Of a stretch of DNA of 64,000 nt, positions 1-9,357 are shown one piece after another. The stretch is from positions 2,294,001 through 2,358,000 of the forward strand of contig NZ_JBBPCL010000001.1 of assembly GCF_038039215.1 (NCBI RefSeq), read 5' to 3'. The position numbers were made by a program, and so were the translations under genes. The notes under the pieces were generated by a model. The model did no database searches. It was not told the DNA's origin and worked only from the letters and a program-made list of their open reading frames with translations. Numbering within the stretch: position 1 is the stretch's first letter; every line of letters begins with the position of its first letter. The stretch comes from Pseudonocardia sp. T1-2H (GTDB taxonomy: Bacteria > Actinomycetota > Actinomycetes > Mycobacteriales > Pseudonocardiaceae).

Positions 1-355
1 TCAGCCGCGGGAACGCGACGTCCGGTGCGCCGATCTGCAGGGGCAGGATGTAGTTCGCGAAGCCGAACAGGATCGGTGTGGCGTACAGCAGCAGCATCAC
101 GGTGCCGTGCATCGTCAGCAGTTGGTTGTACTGCTCGGCGGACAGGAACTGCTGGCCCGGCCGGGCCAGTTCGGCCCGCATCAGCAGCGCCATGGCTCCG
201 CCCGCCAGGAAGAACAGGAACGAGGCGACCAGGTAGAGGATCCCGATGTCCTTGGGGTCCGTGGTCCGCAGCATGTGCGGCAGCCGCGAGCCCTTGCGGT
301 GCGTCTGCGGTCGCGGGGCGCTCACGACGACCGGGGCGGTACGGGTGGTCGTCAT
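1..355 (-). CDS. ctaD: Cytochrome c oxidase subunit I, N-terminal part (cut by window edge)
   Basis: The gene runs off the left edge; only the first 118 codons are visible. It would encode the haem-copper core subunit of the aa3-type terminal oxidase, which reduces oxygen and pumps protons across the cytoplasmic membrane. The visible part has a basic, Thr-rich N-terminus, then the family signature KDIGILYL, a first membrane segment (about residues 37-58, [20 protein letters not shown]) and the [13 protein letters not shown] segment, which carries an early haem-ligand-region His. The ATG at 353-355 fits the start of actinobacterial CtaD proteins. Most catalytic residues lie outside the window. 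Confidence 0.93.
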   Translation of the reverse strand, partial: MTTTRTAPVVVSAPRPQTHRKGSRLPHMLRTTDPKDIGILYLVASFLFFLAGGAMALLMRAELARPGQQFLSAEQYNQLLTMHGTVMLLLYATPILFGFANYILPLQIGAPDVAFPRL

Positions 356-508
356 GGCCGCGGCTCCGGTCCGTTGCACACCGCCGAGGCGAACCGGACG
401 GGCTCGACCTCGACCTCGTGCAAGGGATAGGTCGACAGTGCCGACGCCATGTCGCTCAGCTCCTAACCGGTCGGGAGTGGGGAGGGTCCGCAGGAGTGCT
501 CCGCCCGG

Positions 509-1357
509 TCACGGCGGCGGTGACGGCGAGCCCAGCGGGTCGTGGCGGCCGACGACGTCGCGGGCCTGCACCCGTCGGTCGGGCACGGTCGTCGGGGCCT
601 CCAGATGGACGGCGCCCGACGGGAGGATCCCGGCGCCGCCGGCCCGGGCGATGACCCTGTGCTGGACGAGGACGTCCTCGCCGCAGTGTTCCTCGGGCAG
701 GTCGGGCCAGAAGTCGAAGCCGCCGACGGCCTCGAGGACCTCCCGGTCGAACAGCACGCAGCCGCCGACCCACGCGATCTTGTAGGCGACCCACGGTTCG
801 CCGGGGCGTAGATGCCGGTGGGCGAGGTGTCTCGGGTTCGCCGCGTTGTGCAGCGTCCAGCGGGCCCACGCGGGGGTTCCGGGGGTGATGCGCTCGGGTT
901 CGGGCCTGCCCTGCCACCGTTCGAAGGGCGCCAGCTCGGCCGGGCGGTGGTCGTGCAGGTACGACAGGCCCTGGACCGCTGCCCCGACCAGCCCGCACCG
1001 CAGCTCGACGATCGCCTCGTGCAGTCGCGCCACCGTGCCCGGCTCTAGCCAGACGTCGTCGTCGCAGAACAGCACGTACCGGGCGGTGGAGGCGGCGAGC
1101 AGCGACGCCCGGTGCTCGGCCAGCCCACGTCGTGGCAGGTGACGGCGGACCGTCACGCGATGGTCAGCGCTGGTCAGCGCCCGGAGCAGCGCGGCGGCCG
1201 CGGGGGTGGCGTAGGACGGGGACCCGTCGGACTGGTCGCTCACCACGAGGTCGAACGGGTGATCCTGGGCGGCGAGCCCGGCGAGGGTGGTGGCGAGCTC
1301 GGCAGGCCGGTTGCGTGTGGGGACGAGAACGACGAGTGCCGCCAACGGCCACTTCAC
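509..1357 (-). CDS. Family 2 (GT-A fold) glycosyltransferase
   Basis: Encodes 282 aa. The N-terminus (VVLVPTRNRPAELATTLAGL) is the usual nucleotide-binding opening of GT2 enzymes. FCDDDVW near residue 95 supplies the DxD-type metal/sugar-nucleotide motif, and GGFDFWPDLPEEHCGEDV near 215-232 resembles the acceptor-side ED motif. No membrane segment is seen, so it probably acts in the cytoplasm or at the membrane face. The start is uncertain: GTG at 1357 sits directly against AGGAG, while TTG at 1343-1345 has better spacing. It lies 153 bp upstream of ctaD on the same strand with no obvious link. Donor and acceptor cannot be read from sequence. Confidence 0.8.
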   Translation of the reverse strand: MKWPLAALVVLVPTRNRPAELATTLAGLAAQDHPFDLVVSDQSDGSPSYATPAAAALLRALTSADHRVTVRRHLPRRGLAEHRASLLAASTARYVLFCDDDVWLEPGTVARLHEAIVELRCGLVGAAVQGLSYLHDHRPAELAPFERWQGRPEPERITPGTPAWARWTLHNAANPRHLAHRHLRPGEPWVAYKIAWVGGCVLFDREVLEAVGGFDFWPDLPEEHCGEDVLVQHRVIARAGGAGILPSGAVHLEAPTTVPDRRVQARDVVGRHDPLGSPSPPP

Positions 1358-1709
1358 CTCCTGCCGATCGCCGGGGGAGCTGAACGCACCCGAGCGGGGG
1401 AACGGGCCGCCGACGCCGGATCGGCGAAGGTGACTCGTCGTCCGGCGTCGGCGTGGGTGCCATTCATGTCGTCGGACTCGATCATCACCTCCTGTGAACT
1501 CGGCCGGAGCCAGAACCCGGCTGAACTCCCACCATCATGGGCGGCCGCCGCCGCCGCCGAACCGGTCCGGCGATGCGAACGCCGGCCGAGATCCTCGGCC
1601 CGACGGGTCGAACGGTCCACGGAAAGTACTCCGGGGTCCCACCTGTGCCGAGTGTCCCCGGATTCCCCGAATGGCGCCGCCGTCCCGGCTCGCGTTTGAA
1701 TATCGAACC
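1358..1709. other. Non-coding stretch upstream of the STAS gene
   Basis: This 352-bp gap lies between the divergently read glycosyltransferase (minus strand) and STAS gene (plus strand), so it should contain both promoters. Open frames here have no credible protein similarity and lack a ribosome-binding site. No convincing -10/-35 pair, RNA gene or repeat could be identified by eye. Confidence 0.4.
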
Positions 1710-2132
1710 ATGTGTGACGCAGAGGACGATTCTGCGCCCGACCGGTCGGGCGGCCACGGGCCGGACGGCCCAGCTCCTGCGGAGGGCGTTCCGGTCGTCC
1801 ACGGGCTGACCGACGACATCCTGCTCGTCCGGGTCGCCGACGGGGTCTCCGCAGAGGCGGCGGCCCAGCTCCGACAGTCGGTGTACGCGGAGCTGGCCCG
1901 GGGTCCGCGGCTGGTGATCGTCGATCTGCGCCCGCTCCACCGGCTGTCGCCGGACGGGGTCTCGGCCCTCGTCGACATCGCGTGCGAGGCGGGTGCGGGC
2001 GACATCGGCCTGTGCCTGGTGTGCGGGGACCGTCCCGGCGACCCGGTTCTCCGTGCCCTGCACGCTGCGGATGTGGCGTCCCTGTTCGAGATCCACCCGG
2101 ATCAGCAGGCCGCGCTCGGCACGCTGGACTGA
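1710..2132 (+). CDS. STAS-domain protein, anti-sigma-factor-antagonist-like
   Basis: Encodes 140 aa: a Gly/Asp/Pro-rich lead of about 30 residues, then a STAS domain (about 33-135: ILLVRVADGVSAEAAAQL, LVIVDLRPLHRLSPDGVSAL, SLFEIHPDQQAAL). STAS proteins of the SpoIIAA/RsbV type bind an RsbW-like kinase and free the sigma factor. The usual acceptor motif D-S-(S/T)-G is replaced by S-P-D-G, so Asp82 sits where the phosphorylatable Ser/Thr is expected. ATG at 1710 was chosen because upstream in-frame sequence is low-complexity and unlike the domain. A sigma factor (4250), an RsbW-like kinase (15504) and a SpoIIE phosphatase (29305) are candidate partners in the window. Confidence 0.75.
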   Translation: MCDAEDDSAPDRSGGHGPDGPAPAEGVPVVHGLTDDILLVRVADGVSAEAAAQLRQSVYAELARGPRLVIVDLRPLHRLSPDGVSALVDIACEAGAGDIGLCLVCGDRPGDPVLRALHAADVASLFEIHPDQQAALGTLD

Positions 2133-2398
2133 ACCGGTCGCACGAAGCGCGCGTCCACCGAGCCCCGACCGTCGGGCGCACCGGGCGAATGTCGGCCTGT
2201 CCCGCGTGCATCGACCTCGCGAGACCGGGTATCTCCGGCTCGCCTACGAGCGGGGCCGCGCTGTCTCCCCGCGTCCGGAGCCATCCACCCGCGAAAAACG
2301 CGTCGGGGGGCGGAGGCGGAAACGGGGAGGAACATCGTACGGTCGGTTCCGACGCAGCATGTGTCCTGGAGCACACCCTGGTGGGTGAGGAGAACCCG

Positions 2399-4102
2399 AT
2401 GAAGGACGGCCCGTCGACCCGCGCGTTGCGCCAACAGCTCTCGAACCTGTGCAGCCTGTTCACGCTTTCGCTGAAGATGTCCAACGGGTGTGGGGAGGAG
2501 GAGATCCTGGAGCAGGCCACGACGTCGGTCCGCACCCTCACCTCGTGCGGTGCCGTCGCCACTCTCCTCACCGGTGACGAAGGGGGACTGCGCTCCCCGG
2601 ACGGCGCCACCCTCGCCCGGCCCGCCCTCGCCGAGCAGCTCGCCTACCTCGACGGCGCCGACGGCCCGGTGACCGGGACCGGTTCGGGGTGGGGCATGGC
2701 CTACGCCCTGGAGGCGATCGGCCACCATGCCGGCTATCTGGTCGTCGGCGCCGACGGCGAGCCGTCACCGGACGAGCTCCTCGTCCTCCAGATACTCGCG
2801 CAGCAGACCGGCCTCGCCCTCACCACCGCGGTGCTGCACCGCCGTGAGCGGGAGACCGCCGGCCAGCTCCGTACGCTCAACGCGACCCTCGCCGAGGTCA
2901 ACAACCGCCTCGCCGCGACCGTCGTCGACCTTGAGCGGCGCCGCAAGGTCCACGAGACGCTCACCGCCGTGGCCGCGTCGGGGGCCGGGGAGGCGGGGAT
3001 CGCGGACGCCGTGCACCGGCTCACCGGGCTGCGCGTCGCGGCCGAGGACCCCTTCGGCAACCTGCGCGCGTGGGCCGGCCCGAGCCGGCCCGAACCGTAC
3101 CCGCGGCTTCCGGCGCGGCGCCGCGAGGCGGTGCTCGCCGATGCCCGCCGCAGCCCGCACCCGATCCGCGACCGGGACCGGCTGATCGCCGTCGCCCAGC
3201 CGCGGGACGAGGTGCTCGGCGTGCTCGCCCTGGTCGACCCGGCGGGCCAGGCCGGTGAGCACGAGCTCTTCGCGCTCCAGCACGGCGCGGTGATGTTGAC
3301 GATGGAGCTGGCGCACCTGCGGGCCCTGGCCGAGACCGAGCTGAGGTTGCGCCGGGATCTGGTGGACGACCTGCTCACCGGGACCGACGACGTGAGCGCG
3401 CTGTCGCGGGCCGAGGCGCTCGGTCACGACCTGCGCATGCCGCACCAGGTCCTGGTCATCCGCTGGTCCGACGGGCCGACCGAGAACGGGCTCGTCCGTG
3501 CCGTCGAGCAGGCCGTCGTCCGGTTGCTGAACACCAACGCCCTGCTCGCGCGCCGCCCGGACGGGGTGGTGCTCGTCGCTCCCGCACCGGGGCCCGACGA
3601 GCGGCGCCGGTGGAGCGAGCTGCACCGCGCGGTGGGCAGGAGCGTGCGCTCGACCGCGGGCGCCATCGGGGTGGGCGGGGTGTGCTCGACCCCGACCGAG
3701 GTACCGAAGTCCTACGCCGAGGCACAACGGGCGCTGCGCGTCCGGCTCGGGTCGTCGTCCCCGACCGGCGTCACCGTGTACGAGGACCTGGGGATCTACC
3801 GGGTCCTCACCCTCGGTGAGGACAACCGGGAGGTGCAGCAGTTCGTCCGGGAGTGGCTCGGCGCGCTCCTGGACTACGACGCGACGAGCAGGTCCGATCT
3901 CGTCACCACCCTGTGGCAGTACCTCGAGCAGGGCGGGAACTACGACGCCACGGCCCGGGCACTCCTCATCCACCGAAGTACGTTGCGTTACCGGCTGCGC
4001 CGGATCAAGGAGGTCAGCGGCCACGACCTGGGTGCGGTGGACACCAGGCTCAACCTGCACGTCGCCACCCGCGCCTGGCACATCCTGCGCGGCGGCTCCT
4101 GA
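2399..4102 (+). CDS. GAF-domain transcriptional regulator of the PucR/CdaR type
   Basis: Encodes 567 aa. The N-terminal 150 residues resemble a GAF sensor (EEILEQATTSVRTLTSCGAV; LLVLQILAQQTGLALTTAVL). A coiled-coil-like stretch follows (about 155-190, TAGQLRTLNATLAEVNNRLA), then a second ligand-like region, a GGDEF-derived CdaR segment, and the C-terminal PucR helix-turn-helix (YLEQGGNYDATARALLIHRS, TLRYRLRRIKEVSG). Such proteins activate catabolic or purine genes in response to small ligands. ATG at 2399 is preceded by a GGTGAGGAG ribosome-binding site. The sigma factor gene follows at 4250 on the same strand. The ligand is unknown. Confidence 0.88.
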   Translation: MKDGPSTRALRQQLSNLCSLFTLSLKMSNGCGEEEILEQATTSVRTLTSCGAVATLLTGDEGGLRSPDGATLARPALAEQLAYLDGADGPVTGTGSGWGMAYALEAIGHHAGYLVVGADGEPSPDELLVLQILAQQTGLALTTAVLHRRERETAGQLRTLNATLAEVNNRLAATVVDLERRRKVHETLTAVAASGAGEAGIADAVHRLTGLRVAAEDPFGNLRAWAGPSRPEPYPRLPARRREAVLADARRSPHPIRDRDRLIAVAQPRDEVLGVLALVDPAGQAGEHELFALQHGAVMLTMELAHLRALAETELRLRRDLVDDLLTGTDDVSALSRAEALGHDLRMPHQVLVIRWSDGPTENGLVRAVEQAVVRLLNTNALLARRPDGVVLVAPAPGPDERRRWSELHRAVGRSVRSTAGAIGVGGVCSTPTEVPKSYAEAQRALRVRLGSSSPTGVTVYEDLGIYRVLTLGEDNREVQQFVREWLGALLDYDATSRSDLVTTLWQYLEQGGNYDATARALLIHRSTLRYRLRRIKEVSGHDLGAVDTRLNLHVATRAWHILRGGS

Positions 4103-4249
4103 GCGGCCGCGAGGCGCCGGGCCGGGGCGTGCGGCGGGGGCGCCGACCTCCCGGGCCCAACCGGGGACCGCCGGTTCGCGCTTGCGAGCCGGTGCACATC
4201 CCTACCTCTCCTGGACACGATCGCGGTGACCGTCGAGAGGAGTCCGCCC

Positions 4250-5052
4250 GTGCGCAATCCGACAGTCGCGACGCCGCAGCGGCGCCAGCGGAGAGGCTAT
4301 GAGCACCTCCGGTCGTTGATCGAGGAACGGGCCTGCCTGCCCGCCGGCCATCCGCGCGGCCCCGTCATCCGCCGTCAGCTGATCACCGGCTACCTGCCGG
4401 TCGCCCAGCACATCGCCCGCCGGTACGCCTACCGGGGGAGAACCTGGAGGACCTGGAGCAGGTGGCGGCGGTCGGCCTCATCCACGCCGTCGACCGCTTC
4501 GAGCTGAGTCGAGGGGTCGACTTCCTGTCGTTCGCGGTGCCGACCATCACCGGCGAGGTGCAGCGCCACTTCCGCGACCGTACGCGGACGATCCGCCTTC
4601 CCCGCCGCCTCACCGAGCTGCAGCGGGAGATGTACGAGGCCGCAGAGCGCCTCGGCCAGCAGCTCGGCCGGGCCCCCCGGCCCACCGAGATCGCCGCCCG
4701 CCTGAACCTGCCGCTCAGCCGCGTCGTGGACGGGCTCCAGGTGCAGAACGCCAGCCGCTGCGCCTCCCTGGACGAGTCCTTCGAGGACTCCTCGTCCGAG
4801 GAGTACAGCCGGTTCGACGCCCACCTCGGCTCCCTGGATCCGGAGCTGGACCTGATGGAGTACCGGGAGACGCTCGGCCCCCTGCTCAGGGCCCTGCCGG
4901 AGCGGAAACGGACCATCGTGCTGCTGCGCTTCTTCGGCGGCCTGACCCAGTTCGAGATCGGGAGCCGCCTCGGCATCTCGCAGATGCACGTGTCCCGGCT
5001 GCTGAGCGCCTCGCTCGCCGAGCTGCACGGCGCGCTGACCATCGAGGAGTGA
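4250..5052 (+). pseudogene. SigB/SigF-type alternative sigma factor, reading frame broken near 4436
   Basis: Two overlapping frames form one sigma-70-family protein of about 267 aa if one base is restored in the GGGGG run at 4434-4438. The first frame gives region 1.2/2.1 (LITGYLPVAQHIARRYAYRG). The second continues with region 2 (ENLEDLEQVAAVGLIHAVDR), region 3 (LPRRLTELQREMYEAAERLG) and region 4 (GGLTQFEIGSRLGISQMHVS). Architecture and length match the stress/sporulation SigB-SigF-SigG group. GTG at 4250 is preferred because GAGAGGAG lies 7 nt upstream; GTG at 4226 has none. A hairpin at 5100-5124 separates it from the convergent dehydrogenase. The break is probably a base-calling error, but true inactivation cannot be excluded. 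Confidence 0.85.
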
Positions 5053-5099
5053 CCACCGCCCGCCGGCCCGCGCCGGCGGCCGGATGTGGACGAGGACCG

Positions 5100-5124
5100 G
5101 GGCCCGCAGCGCTGCTGCGGGCCC
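5100..5124. terminator. Hairpin between convergent genes (terminator-like)
   Basis: Perfect 11-bp inverted repeat GGGCCCGCAGC / GCTGCGGGCCC with a 3-nt loop. It lies between the 3' ends of the sigma factor gene and the convergent formaldehyde dehydrogenase gene. There is no U-tract, as is usual for actinobacterial terminators; it could serve both strands. Confidence 0.65.
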
Positions 5125-5162
5125 GGCTCGCGTTGACCGCCCGACGGCGGGTCCCGGTCCGT

Positions 5163-6320
5163 TCAGGGATGCAGGACGATCTTGGTGTAGCCGTTGTCGC
5201 GGTTGTCGAAGTGCTCGTAGGCCTCCGGTGCCTGGTCGAGCGGCATCTCGTGCGACACGAGGAAGCTCGGCCGGACCTTCTCGCCCGCGACGAGGTCGCG
5301 CAGCCAACGGTTGTACTTCTTCACCGGACACTGCCCGGTACCGACGGACTGGCCCTTGAACCACATCATGCCGAAGTCCAGCGGGAGCTTGCCCTGCGCC
5401 TCGAGCTCGCCGACGTCCCCCTGCTTCTCCCGCCCGCCGGGGTCCTGCGGCACGAAGACCCCCACGCAGCCGATCTTGCCGGTGAACCGGACGGCGTTGA
5501 TCAGCGTGTTCATCGTGAGCGCGCCGTTCTCGTGGCCCTGCGGGTCGTGCGCCTGGTAGCCGACGCACTCGCAGCCGTTGTCGGCGCCGAGGCCGAGGGT
5601 GGCCTGCTTGACGACCTCGACAGGGTCCTGCTCCGCGTCGTTGATCGGGATCGCGCCGATCTTGTCGGCGAGCGCGAGGCGGTCCGGATGCCGGTCCACG
5701 ACCCACACGCGGCTTGCGCCCTTGATGGTCGCGGAGTAGGCGGCCATCAGCCCGACCGGCCCACCTCCCATGATCACCGTCTGGTCGCCCGGCTTCACCC
5801 CGGCCATCTCGGTGGCGTGGTAGCCGGTGGGGAAGATGTCCGCGAGCATCACGTAGTCGGTCTGGCGTTCCGCCGCATCCTCGCCCAGGCGCAGGGCGTT
5901 GAAGTCCCCGTAGGGCACGCGCAGCAGCTCGGCCTGCCCGCCCTGGTAAGGACCCATGTCGGCGAACCCGTAGGCGGCGCCGGCCCACGACGGCTCCGGC
6001 TGCATCGTCAGACAGTAGTTGGTGAGGCCACGCTCGCAGTTCTTGCAGTGGCCGCAGGCCACGTTGAACGGCAGCACGACGTACTCGCCGACCTTGACCT
6101 TCCGGACGGCGTCTCCCACCTCGATGACCTGGCCCATGTTCTCGTGGCCGAGGACCCGCCCCTCCTCCATGTCGGTCCGGCCCTCGTACATGTGGAGGTC
6201 GGAGCCGCAGATGTTCGTCGTGGTGATGCGGACGAGGATGTCGTTCGCATCCTCGATCCGCGCGTCGGGCACTTCCTCGACGGCGATCTGACGCGGTCCT
6301 CGGTACACAGCGGCCTTCAT
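5163..6320 (-). CDS. Zinc-dependent, glutathione-independent formaldehyde dehydrogenase-like alcohol dehydrogenase
   Basis: Encodes 385 aa of the medium-chain dehydrogenase family. The catalytic-zinc region is NICGSDLHMYEGR (Cys38) with GHENMGQVIEVG. The structural zinc loop is CGHCKNCERGLTNYC. The nucleotide-binding motif GGGPVGLMAA lies near 177-186. Long insertions (DIFPTGYHATEM; FGMMWFKGQSVGTGQCPVKK) are characteristic of the Pseudomonas putida FdhA-type formaldehyde dismutase/dehydrogenase group. Expected reaction: formaldehyde plus NAD to formate; substrate is inferred. ATG at 6320 follows GGAC. It forms its own unit, 195 bp from the next minus-strand gene, and would supply formate to the enzyme encoded at 16369-21829. 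Confidence 0.85.
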   Translation of the reverse strand: MKAAVYRGPRQIAVEEVPDARIEDANDILVRITTTNICGSDLHMYEGRTDMEEGRVLGHENMGQVIEVGDAVRKVKVGEYVVLPFNVACGHCKNCERGLTNYCLTMQPEPSWAGAAYGFADMGPYQGGQAELLRVPYGDFNALRLGEDAAERQTDYVMLADIFPTGYHATEMAGVKPGDQTVIMGGGPVGLMAAYSATIKGASRVWVVDRHPDRLALADKIGAIPINDAEQDPVEVVKQATLGLGADNGCECVGYQAHDPQGHENGALTMNTLINAVRFTGKIGCVGVFVPQDPGGREKQGDVGELEAQGKLPLDFGMMWFKGQSVGTGQCPVKKYNRWLRDLVAGEKVRPSFLVSHEMPLDQAPEAYEHFDNRDNGYTKIVLHP

Positions 6321-6515
6321 CTGGTTCGTCCTCCAGCGGATCGGTCGACTCGAGCCCGGGTGGCCCGGCACTCGCCATGCTGGTGAACACACGCTCCGCC
6401 CGCCTCGTCCCGGCGGGCTGAAAGCAGCCGGGGAGACCGGCCTCCGAGAGCGACCGGCGCCCGGCGGATGCCCCGCTCGCCGCGACACCGTGCGGTACAC
6501 CGGGGTCACCGGTGG

Positions 6516-8633
6516 TCACACCGGGGGATCGAGCACGACACCGGGCGGGAGGCCCTCGATGCGCCGCCCCTCGGACGGGACGTCCAGGACGAGCCGTGCG
6601 TCGGCCAGGGGCAGGTGCTCGACCCGGAGCGGGCGCATCCGCTCGGGCAACGCCGGGTCGAACCCCACGCACCCGGCCGGCAGGTCCGGCTCGAACCGCA
6701 GCAGCGAGCGCATCAGCAGGATCGGCGCGGCCGCGGCCCAGGCCTGGGGTGAACAGGAGGTCGGGTAGGGCACGGGGGCCGGGAACTCCGTGCGGTCCAG
6801 CCCGCAGAAGAGCTCGGGCAGCCGCCCGCCCAGCATCGTGGCCGCGTCGAACAGGCCCAGCGCGACCTGTTGCGCCTCGGCGACGAACCCGTAGCGCATG
6901 AGCCCCGCCGCGCCGATCGCGCTGTCGTGCGGCCAGACCGAGCCGTTGTGGTAGCTGATCGGGTTGTAGGCGCCCATCGTGGTGGCCAGCGTCCGCACGC
7001 CGAACCCGCTCCACAGCGGTGCGTCGACGAGGTGGGCCGCGACCGCGGGCGCCTTGTCGTCGTCGACGATCCCGCACCACAGGCAGTGGCCCATGTTGGA
7101 GGCCAACGCGTCCAGGGGCCGCTTGTCGCGGTCCAGCGCCACGGCGTACCACTCGCGTTCGGGCAGCCAGAAGCGCTCGTTGAAGGCGGTCTTGAGGGTC
7201 GCGGCGCGGTCCTCGAGCTTCGCCTCCGTGCCCGCGTCGCCGACCGCGTGCGCGATGGCCGCGCGGGCCCGGTACGCGGCGTACACGTAGGCCTGGACCT
7301 CGGACAGCGCGATGGGGGGTGTCCCCAGCCGCCCCGCGGCGTCGTTGATCCCGTCGAAGGAGTCCTTCCACCCCTGGTTGGCCAGGCCGTGGTCGGTCGC
7401 GCGGCGGTACTCGACGAAGCCGTCGCCGTCGAGATCGCCGTACTCGTCCACCCAGGCCAGCGCCCGGTCCGCGGCGGGGAGCAGCGCGAGGATGTCGGCC
7501 GTGGGGATGCCCCAGCGATGCAGCTCCCCGAGCAGCGCGACGAACAGGGGGGTCGCGTCGGCCGAGCCGTAGTAGGCGCGGCCGCCGCCGAGCGCGAGGG
7601 CCGCCTCCCGGCCGAGCCGGACCTCGTGCAGGATCTTGCCCGGTTGCTCCTCGGTGAGCGGGTCCTCCTTCTCCCCCTGGAAGCGGGCGAGGGTCTGCAG
7701 GGTGCCCAGCGCGAGCTGCTGGTCCAGCGGCAGCGCCATCCAGCTGGTCAGCAACGAGTCTCGGCCGAACAGCGCCATGAACCAGGGCGCCCCGGCGGCG
7801 ACGACCCGGCGCTGCGGGTGGTCGGGATCGTGGATCTGCAGCGCCCCGAGGTCCCGGCTGCTGGTCCGCAGGGTCGTCGCCAGGCCGGCGTCGGGGGTGG
7901 AGATGCTGGGACTGGTCAGCCGCCACTCGCGCAGGCGCTGCGCGGGGACGGTCTCCTCCACCCGCTTGCCGCAGTGGTACAGCGGCGGCAGCTGGCGGCC
8001 GTCGATCGCGGCCCGCACGGACACGCACACCGACCACTCGGCGCGAGCGGGCACGACGGCCCGGTAGGTCAACTGCCCGGGGGAGATGACCGGCTCACCC
8101 GTGGCGACGACCGTCGTCGACCGCGAGCTGCCGTGGGTCGCGCACCGGTAGGTGAGTGTGTCCGCCCCGACCTCGGCCTCCACGCCGGGCCGGGCGGACG
8201 CCCGGCCCTCCTTGACCTCGAACAGGTCGGCGAAGTCCACGTCCACCGCGATCGTGACCAGCACGCCGGCCGCCTCGGCCCCCACGTTGCGCAGGAGGAT
8301 GTCCTCCCGCATGCCGTCGCCCACGTAGCGGGTGCGCTGCACCAGCAGGGTGCTGTCGGCGAGACCGCGTCGTGGGGGTGTGCGGGCGATGAACCTCGCC
8401 CGGTAGCTCTCGTCGTCGACGGTGGCGAGCGGTTCGACGGCGGCGCCGTCCACCTGCAGCAGCCAGCACGACAGGATCCGGGTGTCGGCGACGAACAGTC
8501 CCTGCGCGCGGTCGGGCAGGACGTCCCCCGACGAGGAGGACACGCAGAACGACGAACCCTCGACCACGGTGGTCGAGCCCTCGGGCCCGGCGTGCACCGG
8601 CGGCCCGGCTCCGGACGCCCACGCCCCCGTCAT
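6516..8633 (-). CDS. Glycogen-debranching-type amylo-alpha-1,6-glucosidase
   Basis: Encodes 705 aa. An N-terminal beta-rich glycogen-debranching domain (about 15-230: SSFCVSSSSGDVLPDRAQGL, FVADTRILSCWLL) precedes an (alpha/alpha)6 GH15/GH63-like catalytic barrel (about 280-640). Visible barrel motifs are APWFMALFGRDSLLTSWM, GWKDSFDGIND, and YHNGSVWPHDSAIGAAGLMR with carboxylates typical of the family. No signal peptide, so it is probably cytosolic. It is the last gene of a four-gene minus-strand operon (11000 to 6516) with an SRPBCC-like protein, a dehydrogenase and a DUF1345 protein. The divergent GT4 gene at 11285 may act on related glucans. Confidence 0.88.
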   Translation of the reverse strand: MTGAWASGAGPPVHAGPEGSTTVVEGSSFCVSSSSGDVLPDRAQGLFVADTRILSCWLLQVDGAAVEPLATVDDESYRARFIARTPPRRGLADSTLLVQRTRYVGDGMREDILLRNVGAEAAGVLVTIAVDVDFADLFEVKEGRASARPGVEAEVGADTLTYRCATHGSSRSTTVVATGEPVISPGQLTYRAVVPARAEWSVCVSVRAAIDGRQLPPLYHCGKRVEETVPAQRLREWRLTSPSISTPDAGLATTLRTSSRDLGALQIHDPDHPQRRVVAAGAPWFMALFGRDSLLTSWMALPLDQQLALGTLQTLARFQGEKEDPLTEEQPGKILHEVRLGREAALALGGGRAYYGSADATPLFVALLGELHRWGIPTADILALLPAADRALAWVDEYGDLDGDGFVEYRRATDHGLANQGWKDSFDGINDAAGRLGTPPIALSEVQAYVYAAYRARAAIAHAVGDAGTEAKLEDRAATLKTAFNERFWLPEREWYAVALDRDKRPLDALASNMGHCLWCGIVDDDKAPAVAAHLVDAPLWSGFGVRTLATTMGAYNPISYHNGSVWPHDSAIGAAGLMRYGFVAEAQQVALGLFDAATMLGGRLPELFCGLDRTEFPAPVPYPTSCSPQAWAAAAPILLMRSLLRFEPDLPAGCVGFDPALPERMRPLRVEHLPLADARLVLDVPSEGRRIEGLPPGVVLDPPV

Positions 8634-8661
8634 CCCGCGGCCCCGGCCCCCGCGGCCTCCC

Positions 8662-9330
8662 TCATCGGGGTCCTTCCCCGATGTTCGCGACCAGGTTGAT
8701 GGCGATCGCGAGGATGCCGGTGCCGAACGCGTAGGCCAGCAGCGCGTGCCCCAGCACGGTCTTGCGGATGCGGGTGTCGGTGACGACGGTGTCCGTGATC
8801 CCGTAGGTCATGCCGATCGCGAAGGCCATGTAGGCGAAGTCGGCGTAGGTCGGCTCCTCCTCCTGCAGGAAGTCGATGCCCCCGTCCTCGTCGCGGTAGT
8901 AGAGGCGCGCGTACTTGAGGGCGAAGACGGTGTTCGTCATCGCCCAGGAGAGGACGACGGAGACGACCCCGAGGACGACCAGCGCCACGGACGTGCCGCC
9001 CTGGCTGTCGCTGGACCGGACGAGCGCATCCGTGATCACGCCGAGGCTCGCCACGGCGGCGACGAGGACCCAGGTGTCCGTCGAGCGGGTCCGGCTCTCC
9101 TCCTCGGCGAGCTCCTCGGTGCCGAGCTGGCCCTGGTGCCAGCTCGCCAGCCACACCCGCGCCAGCAGGATCCCCACGCCGCTGGTCCAGCCCACGAGGG
9201 GGGCGATCTCCGTCGCCCCGAGGAGCACCGCGACGAGGCTCGCGACGATCCCCGCGGCGAGCGAGGAGAGCCCGCGCCAGACCGAGATGATCCGCCGCCC
9301 GCCGGCTCTCCGCGTCCTCGTGGTGCTCAT
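8662..9330 (-). CDS. DUF1345 family integral membrane protein
   Basis: Encodes 222 aa with about five hydrophobic segments (near 20-40, 45-62, 88-103, 116-135 and 190-212). The family hallmark is a loop like YADFAYMAFAIGMTYGITDT near 162-181, followed by RIRKTVLGHALLAYAFGT. A charged loop (ELAEEESRTRS) separates the N-terminal hairpin from the rest. It lies 27 bp after the upstream dehydrogenase and 28 bp before the debranching enzyme, so co-transcription is likely. No biochemical role is established for the family; inner-membrane location is inferred from hydrophobicity. Confidence 0.85.
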   Translation of the reverse strand: MSTTRTRRAGGRRIISVWRGLSSLAAGIVASLVAVLLGATEIAPLVGWTSGVGILLARVWLASWHQGQLGTEELAEEESRTRSTDTWVLVAAVASLGVITDALVRSSDSQGGTSVALVVLGVVSVVLSWAMTNTVFALKYARLYYRDEDGGIDFLQEEEPTYADFAYMAFAIGMTYGITDTVVTDTRIRKTVLGHALLAYAFGTGILAIAINLVANIGEGPR

Positions 9331-9357
9331 CCGGCCGGCTCCCGCCGCTCCCGCCGG

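Noticed and set aside
4429..8037. Long open frame on the minus strand antisense to real genes (about 1200 codons).
   Set aside because: GC-rich third positions leave few stop codons in shadow frames; its translation is Arg/Pro/Gly-rich with no family motifs, while the overlapping frames carry clear domains.
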